Shown: positions 8,380 through 17,750 of the stretch, in pieces
Layout: each line of letters opens with the position of its first letter
Position numbering within the stretch: position 1 is the first letter of the stretch
From: Bacteroidota bacterium
GTDB taxonomy: Bacteria > Bacteroidota > Ignavibacteria > Kapaibacteriales > HRBIN21
Assembly: GCA_030550275.1 (NCBI GenBank)
Contig: JAUQPR010000003.1
Span: 1 to 64,000, forward strand
Direction: 5' to 3'
Length of the DNA stretch: 64,000 bases
Notes under the pieces: generated by a model
Databases searched by the model: none
The model's input: only the letters and a program-made list of their open reading frames with translations
Told to the model about the DNA's origin: nothing
Position numbers and translations under genes: made by a program

Positions 8380-9173
8380 CGGCGCTTCTGGCAAGCATAG
8401 CAGAAGCCCAGCAGCCACGCTGCTGCAGCTTTGCCCAATTCGCCGCAGACCCAGGATTCCGCTCCGTCCACCACCCGCCGCTGCCCTTTGCTGACGTCGA
8501 CTCGGAGAAGGGGCGCTGGATGTACCTACCGGCGACCACGCCGCCGGTTCGGCTGTATGCGTGCGGTCAGTTAGAATCGGCTTCGGCTGTGCTGCTGCTC
8601 CTCCACGAGTGGTGGGGGCTCAACGAGTACATCCGGCGCGAGGCGGAGCAGCTTTCGGCTCAGCTCCACGTTCCCGTGGTTGCCGTTGACCTCTACGACG
8701 GTGCGGTCACGGCGGACCCGCAGGAAGCCGCACGGCTGATGCAATCGGTCTCCGAGCAGCGCATCCGGCAGATTCTCCGCACGGTTCTTGAGGCGCTTCC
8801 CGCGCGTGCCCGAATCGCTACGCTGGGATGGTGCTTCGGCGGCGGCTGGGCACTCCAAGCAGCACTCGAGGCGGGCGCTCGTGCTGCGGCGTGCGTGATG
8901 TACTACGGGATGCCCGAACTGGATACGGCGCGGCTGCGTCAGCTCCATTGCCCTGTGCTGGGCATCTTTGCGCGGCGCGACCGATGGATTACACCCGAAC
9001 TTGCCGAACGCTTCCGTGTGGCAATGCGCCAGGCGGGCAAAGAGCTGGAATTCCTCCTCTACGACGCCGAGCACGCGTTTGCCAATCCCAGCAATCCCCG
9101 GTACAACGCCGCTGCAGCCCGCGACGCCCGAGAGCGCTGCCTACGCTTCCTCCGAAAGCGCCTGGGGCAGTGA
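8358..9173 (+). CDS. Exported dienelactone-hydrolase-family protein
   Basis: A 271-residue alpha/beta-hydrolase with signal peptide ([17 protein letters not shown]). The catalytic Cys sits in GWCFGGGWAL (about residue 159), Asp in ARRDRWIT and His in DAEHAFANP, the Cys-Asp-His triad of dienelactone hydrolases. HEWWGLNEYIR is also a family mark. I prefer ATG 8358 to the TTG at 8346 because it starts right at the signal peptide. The natural ester or lactone substrate is unknown. It overlaps the convergent regulator gene by 33 bases. Confidence 0.85.
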   Translation: MVLCIAIAALLASIAEAQQPRCCSFAQFAADPGFRSVHHPPLPFADVDSEKGRWMYLPATTPPVRLYACGQLESASAVLLLLHEWWGLNEYIRREAEQLSAQLHVPVVAVDLYDGAVTADPQEAARLMQSVSEQRIRQILRTVLEALPARARIATLGWCFGGGWALQAALEAGARAAACVMYYGMPELDTARLRQLHCPVLGIFARRDRWITPELAERFRVAMRQAGKELEFLLYDAEHAFANPSNPRYNAAAARDARERCLRFLRKRLGQ

Positions 9174-9812
9174 GCCGGAGGGTTTCACCAACCCATGCGC
9201 GACGGCGTAGTGTACAAGCTCTGCCACCGTTGTGCACCCCAGCTTGCGAGCGATTCGGCGGCGGTACTCCCCGACCGTCTTCGGTGCGACGTTAAGTCGG
9301 CGGGCAATCGCCGTATTCCCCCAGCCCTGGACCAGCAGCGCAAAGACCTGCCATTCGCGCGCTGAGAGCTGGCGATGGGGAGCGTGCTCCCGCTCCATGC
9401 TGCGCCGAAGGTGTTCGGCAAAGGGTGGGCTGACGAAATCCTGCCCCGACAGCAGCGCCGAGAGCCCAAAGAGGAACTCCTCCAGCGACGCCTCCGAACT
9501 CAGGAGTGCACGGACGCCCAAGCGCTGCAGCATCGGCACATAGATTGCCGCCGATGCCGGCAGTATCGCCCCCAGCGGACGCCCGCGCGCGTGAAACGCA
9601 AGCTCGCCTGCCAGTGTGAGCAGCTCCGGCTCCGGTACCGTGCAATCCACCAACACTGCTGTACAGGAAGCCGTCTCCAGCGTCCGGACGGCATCGAGCA
9701 ACTCCCCGACGCCTACCACGGGGATATCCGCGTGGTAGAGCAGCAGCACGCGGAACGCTTCGCGCCGCAGTGGGGAGGTAGAAAAGAGCAGCAACGGTCC
9801 GGTTGCCGCCAT
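9141..9812 (-). CDS. LuxR-family response regulator with atypical receiver
   Basis: A 223-residue protein with a receiver-like N-terminal domain and a C-terminal LuxR helix-turn-helix (LSAREWQVFALLVQGWGNTAIARRLNVAPKTV then a basic helix). The receiver has an Asp near residue 56 (VLVDCTVPEPE) but the usual acidic pair after the first strand is replaced by FSTSP, so normal phosphorylation is doubtful. ATG 9812 is preferred to 9848 because GGAAGG stands 7 bases upstream. It diverges from lnt, and TATTTTCG-like sequences lie between the two genes. Its targets are unknown. Confidence 0.85.
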   Translation of the reverse strand: MAATGPLLLFSTSPLRREAFRVLLLYHADIPVVGVGELLDAVRTLETASCTAVLVDCTVPEPELLTLAGELAFHARGRPLGAILPASAAIYVPMLQRLGVRALLSSEASLEEFLFGLSALLSGQDFVSPPFAEHLRRSMEREHAPHRQLSAREWQVFALLVQGWGNTAIARRLNVAPKTVGEYRRRIARKLGCTTVAELVHYAVAHGLVKPSGSLPQALSEEA

Positions 9813-9883
9813 CGGGACCCTTCCGAGCTGACTGCTGCGAAAATACATATCTTCGCAGCCTGCACACTGCGCTCTCCGGCACT

Positions 9884-11557
9884 ATGCCGAGCTCCGAGCA
9901 TACTGACCGCCGGCATCTTCTCCGCTCCGGGATAGGAGCGCTGCTGTCGGGCATCCTCACTGGGCTTGCCTTCCCTTCGCCTCTTGGATTGGAAGTGGCT
10001 GCCTTCGGCGGGCTGGTGCCGATTCTGCTGCTGGTGCCGTCTGCCCGCAGTGCTGCCCACCTCTTCGCGCTTGCCTATGCCTTCGGATTCGGCTTCCACG
10101 GCACGGTCAACTGGTGGGTCAGTAGCTGGCAAGCCGAAGCCGACCCCTACCTCCTCCTTGCCGGCATCCTGCTGTGGCTGGGGCATCCACTGTTCTTTGT
10201 CGTGCCGCTCGCCGCTTACTGGTTCATTGCGCGCCGCTTCTCCGTCCGCGCAGCGCGCTACAGCATGCCCTTCATCTGGTGCGCCTTCGAATGGCTCCAC
10301 AGCCTGGGCGAACTCGGCTATCCCTGGCTGACCTTAGGGCACTCCCAAGCGCTCACCACGTGGTGGATACAGGTTGCCGATATCGCCGGCGTCTGGGGCG
10401 CCAGCTTCCTCATCGTGCTGGCAAATGTTGCACTGCTGGAGGCGCTCGAACCGCTTGCGGCGGCTTCTGCCAGATCGCTCCGCCATATACTCGCCGTGCT
10501 GCGCTCTGCGCGCGTGCTCGCCTGGCTGCTGCTCCTCCTTGCCATCCTCCTCCTCCCACAGGGGTACGGACGGCTACGGGTGCAGCAGCTCCGGCAGCTC
10601 CCTGCACAGGATACGCTCCGGGCTGTCCTGGTACAGCCGGACCTCAACCCATGGGCAAAATGGGAGCGGCTCAGCCCGCTGGAGCAGATCCGCTTCCAGC
10701 AGCGCCTTGCCGATTCGGTGCTCGAGCGCTTCCCAGCACAGCTCATCGTGTGGAACGAAACGGCAATCCCCATCTCGTTGACTCTGCCGGAGTACGGCGC
10801 CATCCGAGAGGGACTCATGCAGTGGCTGGCAACGCGGAGAGCAGCGCTGCTTAGTGGGATGGCGGAATTGGAGCTCTTCCCCACACACGCTGCGCCACGG
10901 CTTGCCCGATCTCTGCCGTGGGATCCCACCCAAGCCTACCTTGCCTACAACTCCGCCATTCTGCTGACTCCGGAGGGCATCGCCGGAGTGCATCGGAAGA
11001 TTCGCCTAACGCCCTTCGCCGAACGCTTCCCCTACGCGGAGCTCTTCGGAGAGCTCAGCCGCCTGGTGGAGTGGAACGTCGGCATCTCGGCATGGACTCC
11101 GGGGGCACAGCAGACCCCACTGCTGCTTGCGCTCCCGCAGGATACGGTGCGGCTCGGTGTGGCAATCTGCTTGGAGTCCATCTACCCGGACTTCCTGCGC
11201 ACCTATGCCCGCCAAGGTGCGCATGCCTTTGTGGTCATCAGCAACGATGCCTGGTTCGACCACACGCCCGGTCCGCTGCAGCATTACGCCATCGCGCGGG
11301 TTCGGGCGATCGAAACTCGGCGTCCCATCCTGCGCTGTGCCAACAGTGGTATCACGGCAGCGCTCCTCCCCACCGGGGAGGTGCTGGCGAAGCTCCCGCA
11401 GTACCGGAGTGCTGCCCTTGCCGTCGCGCTCCCGCTCTCCTCCGCCGGAAGCCTCTACGGTACCCTCGTTGGGGATGCCCTGCCGATGGGCTGCGGCGCC
11501 GTCGCATTGACAACGCTCCTGGCTGCGTGGGTCCGGGCGCGCCGGCAAACGCCGTAA
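9884..11557 (+). CDS. lnt: Apolipoprotein N-acyltransferase
   Basis: A 557-residue inner-membrane enzyme that adds the third acyl chain to lipoproteins. The N-terminal half has about six to seven hydrophobic helices, the C-terminal half is a nitrilase-type domain. The Glu-Lys-Cys triad is visible: Glu in VWNETAIP (about 291), Lys in HRKIRLTPFAERFP (about 372), Cys in GVAICLESIYPD (about 429). Start at 9884 (MPSSEHTDRR) leaves a short cytoplasmic leader before helix one. The window encodes at least four predicted lipoproteins, consistent with need for this enzyme. Confidence 0.93.
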   Translation: MPSSEHTDRRHLLRSGIGALLSGILTGLAFPSPLGLEVAAFGGLVPILLLVPSARSAAHLFALAYAFGFGFHGTVNWWVSSWQAEADPYLLLAGILLWLGHPLFFVVPLAAYWFIARRFSVRAARYSMPFIWCAFEWLHSLGELGYPWLTLGHSQALTTWWIQVADIAGVWGASFLIVLANVALLEALEPLAAASARSLRHILAVLRSARVLAWLLLLLAILLLPQGYGRLRVQQLRQLPAQDTLRAVLVQPDLNPWAKWERLSPLEQIRFQQRLADSVLERFPAQLIVWNETAIPISLTLPEYGAIREGLMQWLATRRAALLSGMAELELFPTHAAPRLARSLPWDPTQAYLAYNSAILLTPEGIAGVHRKIRLTPFAERFPYAELFGELSRLVEWNVGISAWTPGAQQTPLLLALPQDTVRLGVAICLESIYPDFLRTYARQGAHAFVVISNDAWFDHTPGPLQHYAIARVRAIETRRPILRCANSGITAALLPTGEVLAKLPQYRSAALAVALPLSSAGSLYGTLVGDALPMGCGAVALTTLLAAWVRARRQTP

Positions 11558-11562
11558 CTTTG
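11555..11562 (+). promoter_or_regulatory. -7 element (TAACTTTG) before the M16 peptidase pair
   Basis: TAACTTTG overlaps the lnt stop codon TAA and ends 27 bases before the ATG at 11590. This gives the peptidase pair a promoter of its own inside the lnt end, the same arrangement as recF/tRNA-Arg. Confidence 0.5.
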
Positions 11563-11589
11563 CGCTGGTTCCACTTGCGCACACGGACA

Positions 11590-12900
11590 ATGCGCCGCTG
11601 GTTCTGGCTTGCCATGCTGTTCTCCCCACTGCATGCGCGCGACTTCTACCCCATCCACTTCGTGGACTACGTGCTCCCGAACGGTCTGCGGGTTATCCTG
11701 CAGCAGGACCGCTCGGCTCCCGTCGTTGCCACAGTGCTCCACTACAAGGTTGGCTCCCGCAACGAGGAGCCCACGCGCACGGGCTTTGCGCACTTCTTCG
11801 AGCATCTGATGTTCGAAGCCACCGCCAACATCCCGCGCGCCAGCATCGACAAGTACATCCAGGAAGCCGGCGGCTCGCTCAACGCCTTCACCACCTTCGA
11901 TGCAACGGTCTACCACTTCCAGCTCCCCGCCCACGAGCTGCCCCTGGCGCTCTGGATTGAATCGGAGCGGATGCGCCAGTTGCGCATTGACTCCATCGGT
12001 GTCGAGACCCAGCGCGGCGTCGTCAAAGAGGAGCGCAAGATGCGCTACGATAACGCCCCCTACGGCGGATGGCTGGAGCGCATGTTCGGCAAGCTCTTCG
12101 CCGGAACGCCCTACGCCTGGACCCCGATCGGCTCCTCTCAGCACATCGACAGTGCCCGCATCGAGGAGTTCGCGGAGTTCTACAACACGTACTACCAGCC
12201 CAACAACGCCGTGCTCGCCATCGTCGGCGACATCGACATCGAGCAAACTCGCTCCCTGGTCGAGCGCTACTTCGGACGCTACCCACAGGGACCGCAGATT
12301 CCGCCGCTGCGGTTTGAGCTGCCGCCCTTCCGGGGCGAATACCGGGACACCATCCACGACCCCAAAGCTCAGTTGCCAGCCGTCTTCATTGGCTGGCGCG
12401 GACCCCGTGCTGGAGACTCCGACGCCTACGCCATGGACATGCTCATAGACATCCTCGCCGAGGGCGAAAGCTCGCGCCTCTACCGAAGCCTGGTTGACCA
12501 ACACCGGGTTGCTGCGCAGGCGTCGGCGTTCCTGTACGACCTGCAGTACGCTGGGGCAATCTTCGCCATTGGCGTAGCGGCTCCGGAGCAATCCATCGAG
12601 CGGCTGGAGCAGCAGCTCCTTGCCGAAATCGAGCGCATCAAGCGCGAAGGTGTCACGCCGGAGGAGTTCCGCAAAGCGCGGAACATCCGCGAAGCCCGCT
12701 TCGTCACCGGCAAGAAAGCCACCCTAGAGAAAGCGCTCACGCTTGCCCGATACGCCGCGCAGTACGGCGACCCCAACCTCATCAACACAGAGCTGGAGCG
12801 CTACATGCGGGTCACCCCGCAGGACTTGCAGCGCGTTGCCCGCAGGTATTTTACCAACGACCGCGTCGTGCTCGTCTACCTGCCGAGCTCCTCCCGATAA
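11590..12900 (+). CDS. Secreted M16 (insulinase-type) zinc protease, active partner
   Basis: A 436-residue peptidase with signal peptide (MRRWFWLAMLFSPLHA). The inverted zinc motif HxxEH is present in FAHFFEHLMF, with the distal Glu ligand in VVKEERKMRYDN. Both M16 half-domains are recognisable (YYQPNNAVLAIVGDID marks the domain end). Expected to act in the periplasm on oligopeptides. The frame is open far upstream, overlapping lnt; the ATG at 11590 is chosen from the signal peptide. The next gene encodes the catalytically dead partner, as in known M16B heterodimers. Confidence 0.92.
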   Translation: MRRWFWLAMLFSPLHARDFYPIHFVDYVLPNGLRVILQQDRSAPVVATVLHYKVGSRNEEPTRTGFAHFFEHLMFEATANIPRASIDKYIQEAGGSLNAFTTFDATVYHFQLPAHELPLALWIESERMRQLRIDSIGVETQRGVVKEERKMRYDNAPYGGWLERMFGKLFAGTPYAWTPIGSSQHIDSARIEEFAEFYNTYYQPNNAVLAIVGDIDIEQTRSLVERYFGRYPQGPQIPPLRFELPPFRGEYRDTIHDPKAQLPAVFIGWRGPRAGDSDAYAMDMLIDILAEGESSRLYRSLVDQHRVAAQASAFLYDLQYAGAIFAIGVAAPEQSIERLEQQLLAEIERIKREGVTPEEFRKARNIREARFVTGKKATLEKALTLARYAAQYGDPNLINTELERYMRVTPQDLQRVARRYFTNDRVVLVYLPSSSR

Positions 12901-12909
12901 GTTGCACCA

Positions 12910-14994
12910 GTGCGAGCGCCTCCGATGCGATGGCAGTGGCTGTTGGGACTCTGTGCCTGCCCCCTGCTGGCTCAGCAGGCAACTCCGACCGAAGCCGATC
13001 TGAGCACCCGTCCCCAACTTCTTGAGGTCAAAGAGTTCCGCTTCCCCTCCTTCACTGAGCACCGCTTGCGCAACGGGCTCAAGGTCTTCATCATCGAGGA
13101 CCACGAGCAGCCCACCGTGACGCTCCGCTTGCAAATTGGCGCCGGTGAGGCACATGACGATATCCCCGGCACCGCATACCTGACTGCGCTGATGCTCACC
13201 AAAGGAGCGGGGAAGCGCTCGGCTCAGCAGATTGCCGCCACCATTGATGGCGTAGGCGCAGAGCTGAGCGCCTCGGCAACGGGCGACTTCACGACGGTCA
13301 CTGCCAACACACTCAAAAAGCACCTCAAGACTGTGCTGGAGATCTTCGCCGATGTCGCCCTCCGCCCCACCTTCCCCGCTGAGGAGCTGGAGAAGCTCCG
13401 TCCCCAGGTCATCGCCGAAATCCGGCAGGAGCGCGCCCGCCCAGCCTCCTTGGCGCAGGCGCTGGCGCGGATGGTCGTCTACGGCGAGCACCACCCCTAT
13501 GCCCGGCGCCGCACAGAGCAGAGCATCCAGCAGATTCGCACCGAGCACTTGCGCCGATTCCACGAACGCTACTACTGCCCCACGAACGCTACGCTTGCCG
13601 TCGTCGGCGACATCACGCCACGGGAGATCCTCCCCCTCCTGGAGCAAGCCCTCTCCCGCTGGCAGCGGTGCAGCCCTCCGGAACTCCAGGCTCCCCCGCC
13701 CCGCCCAATGCCTGCGGGGATCTACTTCGTCCGCCGTCCGGCTTCCGTGCAATCCTCCATCGTAGTCACAGCGGCAACCGTGCCCTTCAACCATCCCGAC
13801 TACGAAGCCCTGGATGTGCTGGCAGAGCTGCTGGGCTCGGGCTTCGGAGGTCGGCTCTTCCGCAGCCTCCGCGAGACCTACGCCTACACCTACGCTCCGT
13901 TTGCCTTCCTGACGCAGTCGCGCCTCATCAACCGCATCGCCATGGGCGCCGAGGTGCGAAATGCCGTAACGGACTCCGCCCTTCTGGTCATCCGACGGGA
14001 GTTGGAGCGGATTGCGGACCTGCCCCCCGACGAGGCGGAGCTGGAGCGCATCAAACGCACGATGATCGGCAGCTACCTCCGCTCCTTCGAGCGGACGGAT
14101 TTCGTTGCCTCGCTGCTGCAACGGGCTGAGCTCTACGGCATCCCCTTTGAACGGCTGCGGACCTATCCGGAGCGCATCCAGGCAATCTCACGCTGGCAGG
14201 TCCGGGATATGGCGCAGCGATACCTTCGTCCCGAAGCGCTCCGAACCGTTGTGGTTGGCGCGCCGGAGGTGCTTCCCAAGCTCGAGCCCCTGGGGAAGGT
14301 GTACGAGTACACGCAAGAGCTTGCCCCGGCAACCAACTACGAAGCCGTCTCGCTCAGCGTCGAAGAGCTGCTGCGCCGGTATACCGATGCCCTCGGCGGT
14401 GCTGAGCGCATTGCTGCGGTGCAAAGCGTTGTCTACCGGGGACGTGCTCAGTTCCAGCTCCCGGGGAATCTGGAAGCCAACGGAGAGTTCCTCCGGCGCT
14501 GGAAGGCACCCAATAAGCTCACCTACGAGATTCGGACGCCCTACTTCCAGCAGCGCTTCTGGCAGGACGGAACCAGCGCATGGGTGGAGATCTCCGGCGT
14601 ACGGCAGCAGCCTCAAGGGCGCGACCTGGAGAAGCAGCTCTTAGAATCCTCGCCCTTCTACGTGACCCAACTGCCGCAGTTGGGCTACAAGTGCCAAATC
14701 CTGGGACGCAAGGGGGGCTCCATCGTCCTCCGTGCCGAACCCCCCTTCGGTGGGGAGCAGCTCTACTACTTCAACGCCAGCTCCTACCTTCTGGAGCGCG
14801 CAGAGAAACTCGAGCCCTCCCCCGCCGGTGACCAACCCGTCACGGAGCACTACTCGGACTACGCAGATATCGAGGGCATCCGGCTACCCCGGCAGCGCAA
14901 AATCGAAAGCCCCTGGTTCACACTCCAGTTGGAGGGCACCTACGAGCTCAACGTCCCGATAGAGGACTCGGAGTTCGCCCCGCCGGCAGAGTAG
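12910..14994 (+). CDS. M16-family peptidase homologue lacking zinc ligands, with C-terminal LolA-like domain
   Basis: A 694-residue secreted protein (from GTG 12910; ATG at 12925 is equally possible; signal peptide ends near LLAQQ). Residues about 50-460 are an M16 fold, but the HxxEH site reads TAYLTALML, so no zinc can be bound. The substrate-side markers (YYCPTNATLAVVGDIT, SVQSSIVVTAATVPF) remain. Residues about 465-694 (VEELLRRYTDALGGAERI onward) look like an outer-membrane-lipoprotein-sorting LolA-type beta-sheet domain. It is nine bases after the active protease gene and probably forms a dimer with that protein. Confidence 0.85.
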   Translation: MRAPPMRWQWLLGLCACPLLAQQATPTEADLSTRPQLLEVKEFRFPSFTEHRLRNGLKVFIIEDHEQPTVTLRLQIGAGEAHDDIPGTAYLTALMLTKGAGKRSAQQIAATIDGVGAELSASATGDFTTVTANTLKKHLKTVLEIFADVALRPTFPAEELEKLRPQVIAEIRQERARPASLAQALARMVVYGEHHPYARRRTEQSIQQIRTEHLRRFHERYYCPTNATLAVVGDITPREILPLLEQALSRWQRCSPPELQAPPPRPMPAGIYFVRRPASVQSSIVVTAATVPFNHPDYEALDVLAELLGSGFGGRLFRSLRETYAYTYAPFAFLTQSRLINRIAMGAEVRNAVTDSALLVIRRELERIADLPPDEAELERIKRTMIGSYLRSFERTDFVASLLQRAELYGIPFERLRTYPERIQAISRWQVRDMAQRYLRPEALRTVVVGAPEVLPKLEPLGKVYEYTQELAPATNYEAVSLSVEELLRRYTDALGGAERIAAVQSVVYRGRAQFQLPGNLEANGEFLRRWKAPNKLTYEIRTPYFQQRFWQDGTSAWVEISGVRQQPQGRDLEKQLLESSPFYVTQLPQLGYKCQILGRKGGSIVLRAEPPFGGEQLYYFNASSYLLERAEKLEPSPAGDQPVTEHYSDYADIEGIRLPRQRKIESPWFTLQLEGTYELNVPIEDSEFAPPAE

Positions 14995-15052
14995 CCTGCT
15001 GGGGCGCCCTCCGAGCCGAGCGTGGGGCAGCGTACGCTCAGGTGCTTGCACG

Positions 15053-15457
15053 TTAGCGCGGTGGGAACTCCTCCTCTTCCCGCTCCATGGCACCACCTCT
15101 GCGATGGTGGCGCTTCTTCCAGCGCTCCTTGAGCTCATCTCGCCGCTCCTTCCAGAGCTGCTGCAGCTTCTCCCACTGCTGCGGAGTCAGCGCTGCACGG
15201 AGCCGCTCACGAAACTGCTCGCGTTCTTGGCGCATCTGCTCGCGGTGGCGGCGTATCTGCTCCTGCCGCTCCTGGAAGAGCTGCCGAAGCTGCTCCTGCT
15301 GCTGTGGGGTAAGCTGTAGCTCCTCAGTCCACCGGCGCAGCATCCGCTCCCATCGGGCATTCTCTTTGGACTCGCGTGCCTGCTGCGCCCACCCAGCGGC
15401 AACCCCGAACAGGAGCACCGCTCCCACGACGACTGCAACTTCTCCTGCCGTCCGCAT
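15053..15457 (-). CDS. Periplasmic Spy/CpxP-like LTxxQ protein
   Basis: A 134-residue, very charged helical protein with signal peptide (to about residue 25, GWAQQ). Two LTxxQ motifs are present (LTPQQQEQL and LTPQQWEKL), separated by a helix rich in Glu, Arg and Gln, as in Spy/CpxP-type periplasmic chaperones and metal-resistance proteins. Function is inferred from this motif only. It lies 67 bases downstream of pdhB on the same strand; no clear terminator separates them. Confidence 0.75.
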   Translation of the reverse strand: MRTAGEVAVVVGAVLLFGVAAGWAQQARESKENARWERMLRRWTEELQLTPQQQEQLRQLFQERQEQIRRHREQMRQEREQFRERLRAALTPQQWEKLQQLWKERRDELKERWKKRHHRRGGAMEREEEEFPPR

Positions 15458-15524
15458 TGCTATTGCTTGATTTGTGGTACCGTCTCCGTGCCCTTAGACC
15501 TCCTACCGGGAGCGCGGAGTTTAG

Positions 15525-16499
15525 TCAGAACCGCAGGAGCTCCAGCACCGCCGCTTTGAGCCGTTGCGCCGAAGGCAACACCTCCTGCTCCAGCGTGGGG
15601 GCAAACGGTGTGGGCACATCCGCAGCAGTCACGCGCACAACCGGCGCATCCAGCCACTTGAACGCCCGCTCGGTGATGCGGGCAGCCACTTCGGCAGCGA
15701 ATCCACAAGTTCGATTCGCCTCCGAAGCAACTACCACCCGATTGGTGCGCCGGACGGAATCCAGCACCGTCTCTTCGTCCAGTGGGACCAGGGTGCGCAG
15801 GTCCACCACCTCCAGCGCGATCCCCTCACGGCTGAGCTCTTCAGCAACCTGCAGGGCATGGTGCACCATGCTGCCGTAGGCGACCACCGTTGCATCGCGC
15901 CCTGGGCGGACAATGGCAGCCCTGCCCAAAGGCACGACGTACTCGCCCTCAGGGACCTCCTGGCGCACCTTGCGGTAGAGCCCTTTGTGCTCCAGGAAGA
16001 CCACCGGGTTGGGATCGCGAATTGCAGCAATCAGCAGCCCCTTCGCATCCGCTGGGAAGGCAGGGTAGACGACCTTCAGCCCCGGGGTATGGGCAAACCA
16101 CGCCTCGGGATTGCGGGAGTGGAAGGGACCTCCGCCGACCCCTCCGCCCGCGGGACCGCGCACGACCATCGGCACAGGCAGCCCCCAACGGTAGGCAATC
16201 GTCGCGGCAACGTTGACCAGTTGGTTGAAGCCGTTGGTGACGAAGTCAATGTACTGCATCTCCGCCACCGGACGCATCCCATTGAGCGCTGCCCCGATGG
16301 CGGCACCGATGATGGCTGCCTCCGAGATAGGCGTATCCAGGATGCGCCCGGCACCGAACTCCTCCAGAAAGCCCTTCGTGACCTTGAAGGCGCCGCCGTA
16401 GACCCCGATGTCCTCTCCCAAGAGGAAGACTCGTGGGTCTCGGCGCAACTCCTCGCGCAGAGCATCCGAAATCGCTTCCACGTAGGTCAGCACCGCCAT
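15525..16499 (-). CDS. pdhB: Pyruvate (2-oxoacid) dehydrogenase E1 component, beta subunit
   Basis: A 324-residue transketolase-like subunit that with E1 alpha decarboxylates a 2-oxoacid using thiamine diphosphate. Start at 16499 gives MAVLTYVEAISDALREEL, the usual beginning and length; an earlier GTG (16529) would overlap nuoC. VFLLGEDIGVYGGAFKVTKG, FGAGRILDTPISE and VVVASEANRTCGFAAEV are family marks. The E1 alpha gene is not adjacent. The substrate (pyruvate or branched) cannot be fixed from sequence. It starts 13 bases after nuoC ends. Confidence 0.9.
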   Translation of the reverse strand: MAVLTYVEAISDALREELRRDPRVFLLGEDIGVYGGAFKVTKGFLEEFGAGRILDTPISEAAIIGAAIGAALNGMRPVAEMQYIDFVTNGFNQLVNVAATIAYRWGLPVPMVVRGPAGGGVGGGPFHSRNPEAWFAHTPGLKVVYPAFPADAKGLLIAAIRDPNPVVFLEHKGLYRKVRQEVPEGEYVVPLGRAAIVRPGRDATVVAYGSMVHHALQVAEELSREGIALEVVDLRTLVPLDEETVLDSVRRTNRVVVASEANRTCGFAAEVAARITERAFKWLDAPVVRVTAADVPTPFAPTLEQEVLPSAQRLKAAVLELLRF

Positions 16500-16512
16500 G
16501 GGGCGGCACGGC

Positions 16513-17076
16513 TTACGAGCGTGGCTCACCCTGTTCCCGCTCGGGGAAGGGCGGAAGCGGCAGCGAGCCCGGAATCCCCATCACGGGGAAGTCTTTGCGC
16601 AAAGGATAGAGCGGTTCGCCCGTCTCCGGGTGGACGAAGTCCTCGGGCATGTAGAAGCGGCGCAGGTCTGGATGCCCTTCGAAAAGGATGCCGTACATGT
16701 CGTAGGTCTCGCGCTCGTACCAGTTGGCGCTCTCCCAGATGGAGACCACCGAAGGGCAGCGGGGATCCTGTTCCGGAACGGGCACCTTCAGCCGCAGCCG
16801 CGCCCGGTAGGGGTTGGACCAGAGGAAGTAGACCACCTCGAAGCGCTCCTTGGGGCGGTACCAGTAAATCTGCTGCGGACGGTACCAGTCGATCGCCGTG
16901 ATGTCTATGAGCATGTCGAAGCGTGTTGCCTCGTGGTCGCGCAGTTCGCGCGCCACGTCCAGCAATTGCTCGCGCGGGAGGATCAACGCGTACTGCCCCC
17001 GGTGCTCGTATGTCTCCACAGTTGGGCACCACGGGGTAACGACCTCCAAGACCCGTTCCAACGGCAGTTGTGGCAT
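16513..17076 (-). CDS. nuoC: NADH-quinone oxidoreductase subunit C (30-kDa), without other nuo genes
   Basis: A 187-residue subunit of the peripheral arm of complex I. The signature is complete: [16 protein letters not shown], then [35 protein letters not shown] 17076 is used ([10 protein letters not shown]), two bases after the upstream hydroxylase stop, implying one transcript. No nuoA, nuoB or nuoD is next to it, which is unusual; either the nuo operon is split in this genome or this is a second copy. Confidence 0.9.
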   Translation of the reverse strand: MPQLPLERVLEVVTPWCPTVETYEHRGQYALILPREQLLDVARELRDHEATRFDMLIDITAIDWYRPQQIYWYRPKERFEVVYFLWSNPYRARLRLKVPVPEQDPRCPSVVSIWESANWYERETYDMYGILFEGHPDLRRFYMPEDFVHPETGEPLYPLRKDFPVMGIPGSLPLPPFPEREQGEPRS

Positions 17077-17078
17077 CG

Positions 17079-17717
17079 TCACTCCGCTGCCCGTTGTTGT
17101 GCCTGCACCGACGAGCGGATGTACGTCCCGAAGACCCAATCCCACAGCGGCGTGCTGATGCCGAAGGCTTTGCCGTCATCCACATAGTGGTGCCGCATGT
17201 GGTGGGCTTTCAAGAAGCGTCCAATACGCCCACGCATCGGGAGATGGTGCGTGGCGTAGTGGATCGAGTCGTAGAGCACGTACCCGAGCACGAACCCTGC
17301 AAACACCGCCGGCTGGTAGCTCCCAAAGAGCCAGTCAAAGAGCGCATAGAAGAGGATCGCCAGCGGGATGCTTACCACCGGAGGCATGACCAAGCGGGTG
17401 CTATCGCGCGGATACGCGTGATGGACGCCGTGGATGAGGAAGTGCAGCCGCTGCCCCCACTGGCTCTTGGGCTCGTAGTGGAAGATAGCGCGGTGGATCC
17501 AGTATTCGGCAAACGTCCACAGCAGCATCCCTCCCAGGAAGCACAGCAGCGCTACGTACCAGGGCAGCGTCACCAATGCGCGATAGCCGAAGTAGCCAAC
17601 CACCGGCAGGTAGAGCACCAGCGGCGTAATCGGATGCACATGCGTCAGCCGGTCCAGCCACGGGTTTTCAAACAGGGGCACCGTCTCGTCGCGATTGGAG
17701 ATGACACGATTTGCCAT
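17079..17717 (-). CDS. Fatty acid hydroxylase/sterol desaturase family membrane protein
   Basis: A 212-residue di-iron membrane enzyme. The histidine clusters are HRAIFH (75-80), HGVHH (96-100), HYATHH (153-158) and HHMRHH (172-177), which hold the two irons. Three to four hydrophobic segments lie between them. The small size is like fatty-acid 2-hydroxylase-type proteins of bacteria. The product could be a hydroxylated sphingolipid or fatty acid; this cannot be settled here. A TAAATTTG promoter element lies 33 bases upstream. nuoC and pdhB follow on the same transcript. Confidence 0.87.
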   Translation of the reverse strand: MANRVISNRDETVPLFENPWLDRLTHVHPITPLVLYLPVVGYFGYRALVTLPWYVALLCFLGGMLLWTFAEYWIHRAIFHYEPKSQWGQRLHFLIHGVHHAYPRDSTRLVMPPVVSIPLAILFYALFDWLFGSYQPAVFAGFVLGYVLYDSIHYATHHLPMRGRIGRFLKAHHMRHHYVDDGKAFGISTPLWDWVFGTYIRSSVQAQQRAAE

Positions 17718-17750
17718 CGCTACGCCTGCGCGGCAGTTCAACAGACGTTG

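Noticed and set aside
10354-10365. CACCACGTGGTG palindrome as a third parS site
   Set aside because: The flanks do not match TTCACGTGAA or TCCACGTGGA, and it lies in lnt codons.
10918-11589. Upstream extension of the M16 peptidase frame
   Set aside because: It overlaps lnt in another frame; the signal peptide begins at 11590.
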